Origin: Ferrimonas senticii DSM 18821 | GTDB taxonomy: Bacteria; Pseudomonadota; Gammaproteobacteria; Enterobacterales; Shewanellaceae | Direction: 5' to 3' | NCBI RefSeq assembly: GCF_000422665.1 | Contig: NZ_AUGM01000001.1 | Span: 427,352-491,351 of the forward strand | Length of the DNA: 64,000 bases | Made by a program: the position numbers and the translations under genes | In this document: piece after piece, positions 8,528-17,668 of the stretch | Position numbering within the stretch: position 1 is the first letter of the stretch | How the letters are laid out: every line of letters starts with the position of its first letter | Notes under the pieces: model-generated | The model's input: only the letters and a program-made list of their open reading frames with translations | The model's database searches: none | What the model was told of the DNA's origin: nothing

Positions 8528-9937
8528 TTAGTAATGACTGATTTTGTCGCGTACCAATTCACGGGGTAGGCCGTTTTTCAAGCGGCTGTTGATCCATTTG
8601 GCCAGTCCCAACGGAGCACCGTCCAAACAGACTACCACTTTGCCCTTACCACCGGCGTAGCCCATCGCCACGTCCCGCCCCATCAGATATTGCTCGGCTT
8701 GCTCAAGCGTTAACTCAACCGCTTGGGTTGCATCAAGCGGTAACGCGGTTGCCGCTTGATGGGTGGTGCGAAAGCCTTTCTTATGACGATCCGCCAGCTT
8801 AACCCCAAGCCGCTGCAGTCGGATTTTATCCAGATAAGCCATCAATGGCGCCGGGAACCACCACAGCTCGTCATCCCGTTCCATCACCGTCCCGGCCTCT
8901 GGCAGAGCTAAGCCCAAGTCGGCCAAATGGCTATTGATGGCGGTGGCGATTTCCGCTTTGGCAGGCTTAAACGGAAACTTGCCGAGGCGTGGTTTGATAT
9001 AGTCACTGTCGATGCTACCGTTTTTACGAATCGCTGCAACGAAGAACCCTTCGGAGTCGAAAATTTGCGGCCAAACGTGCAAGAAGCCCTCTGGCTCGCA
9101 CGCTTTGTCGGCGCCAGGGAACAGTTCGGCGAGCGATAAAAACTCGACTTGTTGCGGGTACAGCTCTTTGAGGAAATGGCACACCTCATGGTTTTCTTGG
9201 CGATTCAGTGTGCAGGTAGAGTAAACCATCACGCCGCCAGGCTTGAGTGCCGCAAACGCGGATTGGATCAAGCCACGCTGAACTTCGGCGATCTCCGCAA
9301 TCGAGCTTAAGCTCCAGTTTCCTAAAGCGTTAGGATCTTTGCGTACGGTGCCTTCGCCGCCACATGGGGCGTCCAACAAGATGGCATCGAACTGCTCTGG
9401 CAGGGTTGGACCAAACACGTGACCATCAAAGTGGGTTAGGGCAACGTTGCGCACCCCAAGGCGCTGCAAATTGGCGTGCAGTACCTTAACCCGAGAGGCG
9501 GAGTATTCGTTGGCGATCAGCAAGCCACGATTATTCATCAGTGCCGCCATCTGCGAGGTTTTAGAACCAGGCGCCGAGGCGACATCCAGCACTTCGTTGG
9601 GCTGGCTTGCAAAGTGAAACAGTGCCGTCGGTGGCATCATCGACGAGGCTTCTTGGATGTAGAACAAGCCAGCTAAATGTTCGGGGGTGTTACCTAACGC
9701 CTTTTCATCCTGTTCGCCTTGCAACCAAAAGCCCTCGGCGCACCATGGCACCGGCTGCAGTTGCCAACCTTTGGCTGCCATCCGCTCACAAAACGCGTCG
9801 ACACTGATCTTGAGCGTGTTGACGCGGATCGAACGGCGCAGCGGCTGCTGGCTATAGGCAATAACATCATCAAGTTGCAGGTGTGCAGGCAGCTGTTGCT
9901 GCAACAGGGCAACAAATTCGGCAGGAAACTGAGCCAT
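8528..9937 (-). CDS. rsmF: 16S rRNA (cytosine-1407-C5)-methyltransferase
   Basis: SAM-dependent m5C methyltransferase acting on C1407 of 16S rRNA. The N-terminal PLRRSIRVNTLK, AGLFYIQEASSMMP, the SAM motif VLDVASAPGSKTSQMAALMNN (read in parts VLDVASAPGSKT, MAALMNN), the motif-IV cysteine in LLDAPCGGEG and the catalytic cysteine in VYSTCTLNRQENH are present. The C-terminal PUA-like end RLKNGLPRELVRD matches E. coli YebU. ATG 9937 is chosen over an in-frame TTG at 9955. As in E. coli, it lies next to the letAB (yebST) genes. Confidence 0.95.
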   Translation of the reverse strand: MAQFPAEFVALLQQQLPAHLQLDDVIAYSQQPLRRSIRVNTLKISVDAFCERMAAKGWQLQPVPWCAEGFWLQGEQDEKALGNTPEHLAGLFYIQEASSMMPPTALFHFASQPNEVLDVASAPGSKTSQMAALMNNRGLLIANEYSASRVKVLHANLQRLGVRNVALTHFDGHVFGPTLPEQFDAILLDAPCGGEGTVRKDPNALGNWSLSSIAEIAEVQRGLIQSAFAALKPGGVMVYSTCTLNRQENHEVCHFLKELYPQQVEFLSLAELFPGADKACEPEGFLHVWPQIFDSEGFFVAAIRKNGSIDSDYIKPRLGKFPFKPAKAEIATAINSHLADLGLALPEAGTVMERDDELWWFPAPLMAYLDKIRLQRLGVKLADRHKKGFRTTHQAATALPLDATQAVELTLEQAEQYLMGRDVAMGYAGGKGKVVVCLDGAPLGLAKWINSRLKNGLPRELVRDKISHY

Positions 9938-9952
9938 GGTGGGTTCCACAAA

Positions 9953-9987
9953 CAAAAACGGCGGCCACTATAACATAGTGCCGCCGT
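9953..9987 (-). terminator. Terminator of the letAB operon
   Basis: On the - strand ACGGCGG-CACTAT (9987-9975) pairs with ATAGTG-CCGCCGT (9971-9958, one bulged base), then TTTTTG. It lies between letB and the rsmF start codon. Confidence 0.75.
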
Positions 9988-10012
9988 ATTCTTACCGGTT
10001 GGCTACGTCGTC

Positions 10013-12640
10013 CTACAACCGCGGTGCCCACTCAAGCCAACGGCTGTTGACTTGGTCGTATAATGGCAATCGCTGCCCCTCATCGAGACGATTGCGATCA
10101 TTGGTGGAGGTTTCGGTCGCAAAGGCGATGCCGCCGCTTAGGATGGTTTCCAGCGATTCGGTTTTAATGTCGGCACCGCTGAACACCCCAAGCTGAATGT
10201 CGACGCCTGAGGCGTTCCAAAACCGGCTGCTGGCGTTAACCAAGTGCTGGTACTGCGGCTGCAACTGCACTTCGATATCAACCGAGTTACCGTTTTCTGC
10301 CAACCGGGTATGGACTACTTCGCCGACGCGTATTTGGCGGTACAACACCGGGCTGCCAATGTGCAGCGATCCCAAACGGGTTTGATTTAGCACCAGTCGC
10401 AGACCATCGGCAAATGGCAGCTGTAACGGTTCTTCCGTGGCGATGGTAAAACGGCTTTGCTCAACCTGATTGCGGCCAGGTAACACGCCAATGTGGTTGC
10501 CAGAAAGAATGGTTTGTACGTTGCGTACCCCAGATAGGCCGATCTCTGGCTGCACCAAGTAGTATTGGGCGTCGCTACGAACAAACTGGCTGGCCCAAGG
10601 CATCTCAAGCTTGGCTGTCACCTGTTGCTGTTGCAGATCGGCGCTCAGCTGCACGTCGGTCACTTCGCCAACTTGGTGGCCCTGGTAACGAATCGGGGCG
10701 CCATTGTCGATGCGCGCAGCGCCGTTTAGGATTAACCGTACCGTGTGGCTGTTGTGTAACGCCAACGCCTCACTGGCGTATATGTGATGATCGCTGAATT
10801 CACCCTCGGCAACAGTGTGGTCGACATGGCCCAAGCTTAAGCCACCGCGCACCATTGAAATCAGTGGATTAGCCCGCACTTTCAGCGATGCCAACGATCC
10901 CTCTACTTCGATACCCGAGTAGTGCCAGAAGCGGGTATTGCGGCCGATAAGATACTGATAGCGCTGCTCAATCTCCACTGCAACCGCCAGAGTTTGCTGT
11001 TGCAGTGACAACTCGGCCACTTTGCCAACTTGCAGATCGCGGTAAAACACCGGTGCACCCGGGTTTAAGCCGATCAGCGAATCCGTGGTCAGTGTCAACC
11101 TAATCGGTGTTGGTGCCAACGCGGCGTCGCGACTGTCTGCCAGATCAAAGCGCTGACCGGCGTCAGCTTGCGGACTGTTACTGGAACTGGAAAAGGCGAT
11201 GCCGCCATGGATTGCATCGGCCAGTGGTGCGGCCGTGACCGACAGTTCAGAGAAATCGGCGCTTACAGCAACGGCACCGTGAAGCCAGAAACGACTGTTT
11301 TGGCGAACTAAGTTGGCATATTGTGGCTCTACTAATACCTCAATGTCGACCTCATCGGGGGTCAGTTTTACCGCTAATACCTCGCCGACAGCCACTCCAC
11401 GGTAGCGCAGCGGGGCACCAACGCTAACGCCCTTGAGCTTATCTTGCCGCAGAATAAAGCGGCTGCCGACGGTGGCGTCATCGGGGGCCTTATCCAATAG
11501 CGCAAACTGGCTTTGGGGCTGGCCGCTGCCAGGCCATAAGCGGATAACATCACCGAAAATCAGGGTATCAAGGTTGGCAACCCCGTTTAGGCCGATTTGC
11601 GCTTTGACCTGACTAAAACGAGTGCCGCTATTGAGCAATTGTTGGTATTGCGGCTCAACAAATGCGGCAATGGTGACACCCTCTGCGCCCAAATTAATTG
11701 CGCTGATCTCACCAATATCGACGCCACGGTAGCGAATGGCGCTGCCGACACTCAGGCCATTGGCGGCGGTTGCGGTTAGGGTAAACGGCAGCTTCGGACT
11801 GGCATCACGATCGTTGTCAAACAGGGTAAATTGCTGCTCTGGCTGCGCCAACTGGCCATCGTCAGGAGAGGAAAAAGCGATACCGCCAGCCACCAACGTC
11901 GCCAAGCTTGGAACCTGCACATCAATTCCGGATTTGTCGGCATGCACCGCCGCCCCAGAGATATTCCAAAAACGACTGTTACTGCGGGCTAAATGACGGT
12001 AGTCACGCTCGATAAAAGCGGTAAACAATACGCCACTGCCGTCGCTTTGCAGTTGATAGTCGATCACTTCACCGACTTTTATCTGTTGATAGTAAAGCCC
12101 ACTGCCGATGTTCAACGATCCGCGCTGCTTTGCCAGCAGTTGCAGCATTAACCCTTCACTGTGGGCTGCCAGCAACGGCGCCTCAGCGAGCCCGATAAAG
12201 TCGGTGCGGCGTTTGCCTTCGCCGGGCTGCATGGCGATGTAGTTGCCGGAAAACAGTGCATCCAGACCATCAATGCCGGTTAAAGAGGCTTTGGGGCTGA
12301 CAAGCCAAAATTGGGTTTGTTGACGCAGCAGTTCATCGACGCTGTTTTGCATCCGCAGTGATACGTCGACCGAGCTGCGATCTTCGGCTAGCGACACTTT
12401 GCTTACTTGCCCAACCACAATCCCTTGATAGCGAACTAGGGTTTTGTTGGCTTCGATGCCAGTGGCGCTGGGAAAGCGCACTACGATGTCGCTACCGCGT
12501 TCTTGGATAAATCCGACCAACAACCACAACCCTAACACGGCGGCCAATATCGGTAGGATCCACACTGGCGATAGGTTTTTTTTCTTTTTGAGCACCGGAG
12601 CCTCGGGGTCAGCACTCTTGGTAGGGGTATTACTGCTCAT
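10013..12640 (-). CDS. letB: Seven-MCE-domain intermembrane lipid-transport tunnel protein
   Basis: LetB (YebT) forms stacked hexameric rings that bridge inner and outer membranes and carry lipids. The ATG at 12640 gives 875 residues, close to E. coli LetB (877). A cytosolic basic segment (KKKKNLSP) precedes one membrane anchor (about 24-45). Seven MCE repeats are visible by their Y-x-G-x-x-VG-x-V signatures: RYQGIVVGQV, YYQQIKVGEV, RYRGVDIGEI, RYRGVAVGEV, YRDLQVGKV, RYQGHQVGEV and YRQIRVGEV. Seven repeats fit LetB rather than PqiB, which has three. It overlaps the upstream letA-like gene by 11 bases. Confidence 0.93.
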   Translation of the reverse strand: MSSNTPTKSADPEAPVLKKKKNLSPVWILPILAAVLGLWLLVGFIQERGSDIVVRFPSATGIEANKTLVRYQGIVVGQVSKVSLAEDRSSVDVSLRMQNSVDELLRQQTQFWLVSPKASLTGIDGLDALFSGNYIAMQPGEGKRRTDFIGLAEAPLLAAHSEGLMLQLLAKQRGSLNIGSGLYYQQIKVGEVIDYQLQSDGSGVLFTAFIERDYRHLARSNSRFWNISGAAVHADKSGIDVQVPSLATLVAGGIAFSSPDDGQLAQPEQQFTLFDNDRDASPKLPFTLTATAANGLSVGSAIRYRGVDIGEISAINLGAEGVTIAAFVEPQYQQLLNSGTRFSQVKAQIGLNGVANLDTLIFGDVIRLWPGSGQPQSQFALLDKAPDDATVGSRFILRQDKLKGVSVGAPLRYRGVAVGEVLAVKLTPDEVDIEVLVEPQYANLVRQNSRFWLHGAVAVSADFSELSVTAAPLADAIHGGIAFSSSSNSPQADAGQRFDLADSRDAALAPTPIRLTLTTDSLIGLNPGAPVFYRDLQVGKVAELSLQQQTLAVAVEIEQRYQYLIGRNTRFWHYSGIEVEGSLASLKVRANPLISMVRGGLSLGHVDHTVAEGEFSDHHIYASEALALHNSHTVRLILNGAARIDNGAPIRYQGHQVGEVTDVQLSADLQQQQVTAKLEMPWASQFVRSDAQYYLVQPEIGLSGVRNVQTILSGNHIGVLPGRNQVEQSRFTIATEEPLQLPFADGLRLVLNQTRLGSLHIGSPVLYRQIRVGEVVHTRLAENGNSVDIEVQLQPQYQHLVNASSRFWNASGVDIQLGVFSGADIKTESLETILSGGIAFATETSTNDRNRLDEGQRLPLYDQVNSRWLEWAPRL

Positions 12641-13241
12641 TCTTGTCCTTTTCCAGATCCCACAGTAAACGGGTATCAAGTTGTTGGGCGGCCAGTTGGG
12701 TAAACAGAATCACTAGCGCGAAATAGGTGGCTGCCGGCGCGGGCAGGGCGAATAACAGTTGGCCGATGTTGATCACGCTGACCATAATGGCAATCACGAA
12801 CAGATCTAACATTGACCAACGGCCAATAAATTCAATGATATGAAATGCTGTCGTCAGTTGCCGCTTCGATAATGGCAATCGCAAAGCGATGGTGGCGAGA
12901 ATCACCCCCAAGCCGATGATTTTGCCGACTGGCACTAAAATTGACGCCACAAATACGATCAGGCCAATACCGTGCATCCCCGAACGAAACAGAAAACCGA
13001 TGCCGGAAAGGATGGTGTCGTAAGCGTTACCCCCTTGGTTAACCGTTTGCGTAATTGGCAATGCATTGGCGGGGAATAATAAAAACAATGCGGTTAACAA
13101 CAGCGCCGCACTGATTTGTAGCGAGTAAGGTTTGCGCTGATGTAACCGGCTACCACAGCGGGGACAGCACTCGGCGAGTTCAGTGGTTAACCGACAGGCG
13201 TTACACAACACTAACTGCGGCGATTCACTGTTGTTGTTCAT
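12630..13241 (-). CDS. LetA/PqiA-family membrane protein, second half-size copy
   Basis: A 203-residue PqiA-domain protein. An N-terminal zinc-ribbon (LCNACRLTTELAECCPRCGSR) precedes four predicted membrane helices. The ATG at 13241 is chosen because it opens directly on the zinc ribbon and overlaps the preceding gene's end by 17 bases; the frame is open further upstream but reads as the antisense shadow of that gene. E. coli LetA (about 427 residues) holds two such modules in one chain; this is the second module as its own gene. Its partner is LetB next door. Confidence 0.87.
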   Translation of the reverse strand: MNNNSESPQLVLCNACRLTTELAECCPRCGSRLHQRKPYSLQISAALLLTALFLLFPANALPITQTVNQGGNAYDTILSGIGFLFRSGMHGIGLIVFVASILVPVGKIIGLGVILATIALRLPLSKRQLTTAFHIIEFIGRWSMLDLFVIAIMVSVINIGQLLFALPAPAATYFALVILFTQLAAQQLDTRLLWDLEKDKNEQ

Positions 13242-13830
13242 AGCGCTGCCACATCCCTTTGGCGTTGTATTCGTATTGTACGTAGAAGATGGCGATAAAC
13301 AGCAGCACCAAACAGACGCTGCCGGCGCCGAACTCAAGGCGCGCGAAATCGGACAATTTAAAGACCGCCACGAAGTAACTGATAAGGTAAATTTCAACCA
13401 TCGACAACTTGGCCAATAAGCGGTGTTTTAGCAGTAACCAGCGTAATAACTTTGGTGCAACTGGCCGTCGGATCAGCAGCAACTGCGCCAGCACCGACAG
13501 CAAAAACAGCAGTGGCGCAACCACCGCAGTAAGCAGCACCGCCAGTCCAACCAGGCCAAAGCCCGCCTCAATAACGGTGATGGCACCACTGGCGATGGTG
13601 GCCGAGCGTAAATTGCCAAGCAGATCGATCTGCACCACCGGTAACAGATTTGCTGGCAGGTAAACCAATAGGGCAGCGATAACCAACGCCAATAACACGT
13701 TTTCATCGCCATACGCTCGTTCATAGACCTTGCTGCCACAACGGCGACAGTGGGCTCTTACGCCGCTTGGTAATGATTTCAGTTTAATGCGCTGATCACA
13801 GGTCGGACATAGCAAAATTCGCTGTTTCAC
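13225..13830 (-). CDS. LetA/PqiA-family membrane protein, first half-size copy
   Basis: About 201 residues with an N-terminal CPTCDQR...CRRCGSK zinc-binding pattern and four hydrophobic helices (VLLALVIAALLVYLPANLLP onward). The GTG at 13830 is preferred because GGAAG lies five bases upstream; an in-frame TTG at 13842 is the alternative. First gene of a three-gene operon with the second letA-like gene and letB, all overlapping. It probably forms, with the second copy, the inner-membrane partner that feeds or drains the LetB tunnel. Confidence 0.85.
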   Translation of the reverse strand: MKQRILLCPTCDQRIKLKSLPSGVRAHCRRCGSKVYERAYGDENVLLALVIAALLVYLPANLLPVVQIDLLGNLRSATIASGAITVIEAGFGLVGLAVLLTAVVAPLLFLLSVLAQLLLIRRPVAPKLLRWLLLKHRLLAKLSMVEIYLISYFVAVFKLSDFARLEFGAGSVCLVLLFIAIFYVQYEYNAKGMWQRYEQQQ

Positions 13831-13997
13831 AGGCACTTCCAATGTTTTTAAAGCTCATTGTTTCAGTCTATCACTGCCGCACCGATCGCAATAGCGACAA
13901 TAATCTGTACAAATAGGCGGTCGCACAGGCCTTTTCCTTGACTCAGTGTAGGGAAACTGGGTTAATGGCAGACTGATTATTACCCTAAGTTTCGAAC

Positions 13998-14474
13998 ATG
14001 TTGTCCGCTGAAACCCTCGACTATGGATTGCTGAGTGAGCAGGCGCAGAGCTTGATTGCCGGAGAGTCCAACCGCATTGCCAATTTGGCAAACCTTTCTG
14101 CTTTGATTTTCCATTCAATGAATGACCTAAATTGGGCTGGTTTTTACTGGCTTGAGAGCCCGGAGGAGTTGGTGTTAGGCCCCTTCCAAGGCAAGGTCGC
14201 CTGCGTGCGCATTCCGGTTGGTAAAGGGGTTTGTGGCACCGCCGTTTCCAGCGGCGAGATCCAGCGCATTGACGATGTCCATGCCTTCCCTGGTCATATC
14301 GCCTGCGATTGCGCCAGCGAGTCTGAACTGGTCATCCCGATCCGGGTTGCCGGTAAGGTGGTTGGGGTGTTGGATATCGACAGCCCGAAATTGGCACGGT
14401 TTAGCCAAGCGGATGCCGACGGCATGGCCAAGCTGGTCAGCGTGTTAGAGCGCCACTTAGAAGAGCATCAATGA
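13998..14474 (+). CDS. msrC: Free methionine-(R)-sulfoxide reductase (GAF type)
   Basis: A 158-residue GAF-domain enzyme that reduces free Met-R-sulfoxide. Family signatures are NWAGFYWLE, LGPFQGKVACVRIPVGKGVCGTA and HIACDCASESELVIPI, which carry the three redox cysteines. In E. coli the homologue yebR also adjoins letA. Here it is transcribed away from the let operon, and its stop overlaps the next ATG (ATGA at 14471), showing coupling to the proQ unit. Confidence 0.93.
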   Translation: MLSAETLDYGLLSEQAQSLIAGESNRIANLANLSALIFHSMNDLNWAGFYWLESPEELVLGPFQGKVACVRIPVGKGVCGTAVSSGEIQRIDDVHAFPGHIACDCASESELVIPIRVAGKVVGVLDIDSPKLARFSQADADGMAKLVSVLERHLEEHQ

Positions 14475-14761
14475 AAGAGTTTATCCATATTCACTCCTAC
14501 CTGATGGAAGCCCATGAGGTTGGTGAATGGGAAGGGCAAGAAGCACTTGCCGCCGAACACATCAATCAGCTGTTTCACGCGGTGTATGACCGTGCCGACA
14601 GCGATATTGAAGTTAGCCAACTCGAGCAGATGCTTGAGTCCGTATGGCCAAATTGGCAATACAACCCCCAACTCCTAGAGTTGGATGACGATATGATTGA
14701 CGCATTCGTCGACGCACTATTCAACCATTTCGACCCAGAACAGGGCCAGGAAGACTTTTAA
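14471..14761 (+). CDS. Small acidic protein of unknown function between msrC and proQ
   Basis: A 96-residue acidic protein (start [20 protein letters not shown]) with no signal peptide or membrane segment and no cysteine. I do not recognise a named family. It is real by context: ATGA overlap with msrC and TAATG overlap with proQ place it in a chain of coupled genes. Its predicted helices and the WPNWQYNP segment suggest a compact cytosolic protein. A role linked to ProQ or to oxidised-methionine repair would be guesswork. Confidence 0.82.
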   Translation: MKEFIHIHSYLMEAHEVGEWEGQEALAAEHINQLFHAVYDRADSDIEVSQLEQMLESVWPNWQYNPQLLELDDDMIDAFVDALFNHFDPEQGQEDF

Positions 14762-15429
14762 TGACCACTGAACAACAACCAACCGCGGATAACTCTAACA
14801 AACTCAAGGACGTAAAAGAGGTAATCGCTTATCTAGCGGAAAAGTTCCCGCTGTGTTTTAGCCTTGAAGGCGACGCCAAACCACTGAAAATCGGCTTATT
14901 CCAAGAACTGGCCGAGCGTCTGGAAGGCGACGACAAGGTAAGCAAGACTCAACTGCGTCAAGCTATCCGTCGTTACACCAACAGCTGGCGTTACCTGCGC
15001 GGCTCTAAAGCGGGTGCGCAGCGTGTTGATCTGGATGGCAACGATTGCGGTGAACTGGAACAGGAGCACGTTGAACACGCGCAAAAGACCCTGCAAGAAA
15101 GCCAAGACCGTGCCAAGCAAGTGCGTCAAGAAAAAGCGTCTGCTGAACGCAAAGCTAAGCGTCCAGCAAATGCCAAGCCACGTCCTGCTCGCGCCCAACA
15201 AGCAGCTAAAGCAAAACCTTCTAAAATCAAAAAAGAAGCGGTAGAGCGGAACTCCAAGCCATTGGAGAAAGTCGAAGCTGATAAGCTGAAAGTGGGCATG
15301 ACTGTGATGGTTACCCTGGGCCGCAACCCGGCTAAAGGCGTGATCAGCGATCTGTCCAAAGGCGACGTAATGGTTAGCCTAGACTCTGGTCTGACTGTAA
15401 AAGTTAAAGCAGAGCACCTGCGCGTGTAA
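14761..15429 (+). CDS. proQ: RNA chaperone ProQ
   Basis: RNA-binding protein that stabilises small RNAs and 3' ends and in E. coli affects ProP levels. The N-terminal FinO domain (about residues 15-120) has [24 protein letters not shown] and [18 protein letters not shown] lysine- and alanine-rich linker follows, then a Tudor-like C-terminal domain ([20 protein letters not shown]). It has 222 residues against 232 in E. coli, and precedes prc as in E. coli. Confidence 0.96.
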   Translation: MTTEQQPTADNSNKLKDVKEVIAYLAEKFPLCFSLEGDAKPLKIGLFQELAERLEGDDKVSKTQLRQAIRRYTNSWRYLRGSKAGAQRVDLDGNDCGELEQEHVEHAQKTLQESQDRAKQVRQEKASAERKAKRPANAKPRPARAQQAAKAKPSKIKKEAVERNSKPLEKVEADKLKVGMTVMVTLGRNPAKGVISDLSKGDVMVSLDSGLTVKVKAEHLRV

Positions 15430-15459
15430 TTCACACCCGCAACAAGGAGTAGCGAGTAA

Positions 15460-17502
15460 ATGAGAAAAAACGTCATTACCACTTTACTGGCAGGCGTGTT
15501 GTTTTCGTCTCAAGCGTGGGCGATAGCACCGACATTGCCGATTGATTCCCTGCCGGATCTTGAACAAGAATCCCAGCATAAAATCGCCAGCAAAAGGGTA
15601 ACTGATCTCTTTACTCGCTCTCACTACCGTCAAATCCAGTTTGATCAGCAGTTTGCCGAAACCGTGTACGATCGCTTCTTGATGCATTTGGACGCCAACC
15701 GCTCCAACATGCTGGCCAGCGATATCGCCAAGTTTGACAAGCTGAAACTGGATCTGGTGAACGACATCCGTGTAGGAGAGCTTGTCGATGCCTACCAGAT
15801 GTTCGAATTGTCGATGCAGCGTCGCTATCAGCGTCTTGAGTACGCGCTATCACTGCTTGACACCCCAATGGATTTCTCTGTTGCTGGCGACCGCTATGTG
15901 TTTGATCGCACTGAAGCGCCGTGGCCGACAACGACCGCCGAACTTAACGAGATTTGGCGCCAGCGTGTTAAAAACGACGCACTCAATTTGGCGATGACCG
16001 GCAAACAGTGGCCGGAAATCAAAGAGATGCTAGGTAAGCGTTACAACAACGCGATCAAGCGTCTAAGCCAGACCCAAAGTGAAGATGTGTTCCAATCGGT
16101 GATGAACTCTTTCGCCTATTCATTGGAACCGCATACCAGCTACCTCTCGCCACGTAACGCCGACCGTTTTAAAACCGAGATGAACCTGTCACTTGAAGGC
16201 ATCGGCGCGGTGCTTACCGTAGAAGACGACTACACCGTGATCCGCGAATTGGTTACCGGTGGCCCAGCCGACAAACAAGGTGATTTGCGTCCGGACGATC
16301 GCATCATTGGCGTTGGTCAAGAGGGCGAGGAGGTGGTTGATGTCATCGGTTGGCGCCTCGATAACGTAGTGGAGCTAATCAAAGGCAAAAAAGACACTAC
16401 CGTAACGCTCGAGGTGCTGGCGGCCAAAGACGGCAACAACGCCCGGCCACAAACGATTAAGATCGTCCGTGACAAAGTGCGTTTGGAAGACCGTGCCGTT
16501 AAAGCGGAAGTAATCACGGTGCCGGCGACTGCCGGTAATGGCGAACGCAAAGTTGGGGTTATTGATATCCCAAGTTTCTACATGAATGTCTCTGCTGATG
16601 TCGCTAAAGCGATTGCCGAACTGCAAGCGCAGCAGGTGGAAGGCATTGTGGTTGATCTACGTAACAACGGCGGCGGTTCGCTTAGCGAAGCCAGTTTGCT
16701 CACTGGCCTATTTATCAGCAAAGGGCCAGTGGTACAGATCCGCGACCAACGCAATAAGGTCACCGTTAATGGCGACAGCGACGCGGCCATCGCTTACGGC
16801 GGGCCATTGACGGTGATGGTTAACCGTTACAGCGCCTCGGCATCTGAAATTTTTGCCGCCGCACTGCAAGATTACGGCCGTGCGGTAGTGCTTGGTGAGC
16901 AGACCTTCGGTAAGGGTACCGTGCAACAGCATCGGCCGCTGGGACGGATCTACGACCTATACGATAAGCCGATGGGTAACGTCACTTATACCATCTCCAA
17001 GTTTTATCGTATCAACGGCGGTTCAACCCAATTGAAAGGGGTAACCCCTGACTTGCTGTTCCCAAGCTTTGTGGTTGAAGGTGAGTATGGTGAATCGCAG
17101 GAAGAGAACGCCTTGCCGTGGGATTCAATCCCAAGTGCCCGCTACCGCAATTTGCAGGACGTTGATAGCAACCTGATTGGCTACCTGGATGGCCGTCATC
17201 AACAGCGGCTGCAAGGTAACTACGAATTTGATCTGCTAAAGGAAGATATCGCTCGCTATCGCGCCGATAAAGATCGCAACTGGATCACCTTGGTTGAAGC
17301 CGAACGTAAATCGGAGCAACAAGATGATGACGCTCGGGCGTTAAAACGGTTAAATGAACGTCGGCAACAGCAAGGTTTGCCGGCAGTGACCGATTTGGCG
17401 GATGGTGATGATATGGAGTTGCCGGATTATCAATTGCAAGAGGCCGGTGCCATCACCCTTGATTTGGTCGATTACAATCTGACCGCAAGAAAAGCGTCAT
17501 AA
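15460..17502 (+). CDS. prc: Carboxy-terminal (tail-specific) processing protease
   Basis: Periplasmic serine protease that trims lipoproteins and murein hydrolases and degrades tagged proteins. Signal peptide at 1-21 (ending SSQAWA). An N-terminal helical domain is followed by a PDZ domain (LSLEGIGAVLTVEDDYTVI onward) and the S41 core. Alignment with E. coli puts the catalytic dyad at S460 (SASASE) and K485 (FGKGT). The length of 680 residues is near the E. coli 682. AAGGAGT lies before the ATG, 30 bases after proQ. No NlpI adaptor gene is in the window. Confidence 0.96.
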   Translation: MRKNVITTLLAGVLFSSQAWAIAPTLPIDSLPDLEQESQHKIASKRVTDLFTRSHYRQIQFDQQFAETVYDRFLMHLDANRSNMLASDIAKFDKLKLDLVNDIRVGELVDAYQMFELSMQRRYQRLEYALSLLDTPMDFSVAGDRYVFDRTEAPWPTTTAELNEIWRQRVKNDALNLAMTGKQWPEIKEMLGKRYNNAIKRLSQTQSEDVFQSVMNSFAYSLEPHTSYLSPRNADRFKTEMNLSLEGIGAVLTVEDDYTVIRELVTGGPADKQGDLRPDDRIIGVGQEGEEVVDVIGWRLDNVVELIKGKKDTTVTLEVLAAKDGNNARPQTIKIVRDKVRLEDRAVKAEVITVPATAGNGERKVGVIDIPSFYMNVSADVAKAIAELQAQQVEGIVVDLRNNGGGSLSEASLLTGLFISKGPVVQIRDQRNKVTVNGDSDAAIAYGGPLTVMVNRYSASASEIFAAALQDYGRAVVLGEQTFGKGTVQQHRPLGRIYDLYDKPMGNVTYTISKFYRINGGSTQLKGVTPDLLFPSFVVEGEYGESQEENALPWDSIPSARYRNLQDVDSNLIGYLDGRHQQRLQGNYEFDLLKEDIARYRADKDRNWITLVEAERKSEQQDDDARALKRLNERRQQQGLPAVTDLADGDDMELPDYQLQEAGAITLDLVDYNLTARKAS

Positions 17503-17517
17503 CCTGATGATTCTCTA

Positions 17518-17546
17518 AAAGCGTCGCTTCCAGCGGCGCTTTTTTG
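17518..17546 (+). terminator. Terminator after prc
   Basis: AAAGCGTCGCT (17518-17528) pairs with AGCGGCGCTTT (17532-17542) with one G-U pair, followed by further T. Confidence 0.85.
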
Positions 17547-17668
17547 TGTCTAAAGGGTACAACTTCAGGATGAACCAATCGATTAGTGGTTGCCATCATC
17601 GTTATTGCCTCCGGCATTGATATACTCGTTGCGGTAAAAACTTTTATAGCAAATGGAGGCCGTGCCAC

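Noticed and set aside
13242-13397. N-terminal extension of the second LetA-like protein
   Set aside because: The extra 52 residues read the antisense-frame shadow of the preceding overlapping gene and lack any PqiA similarity.
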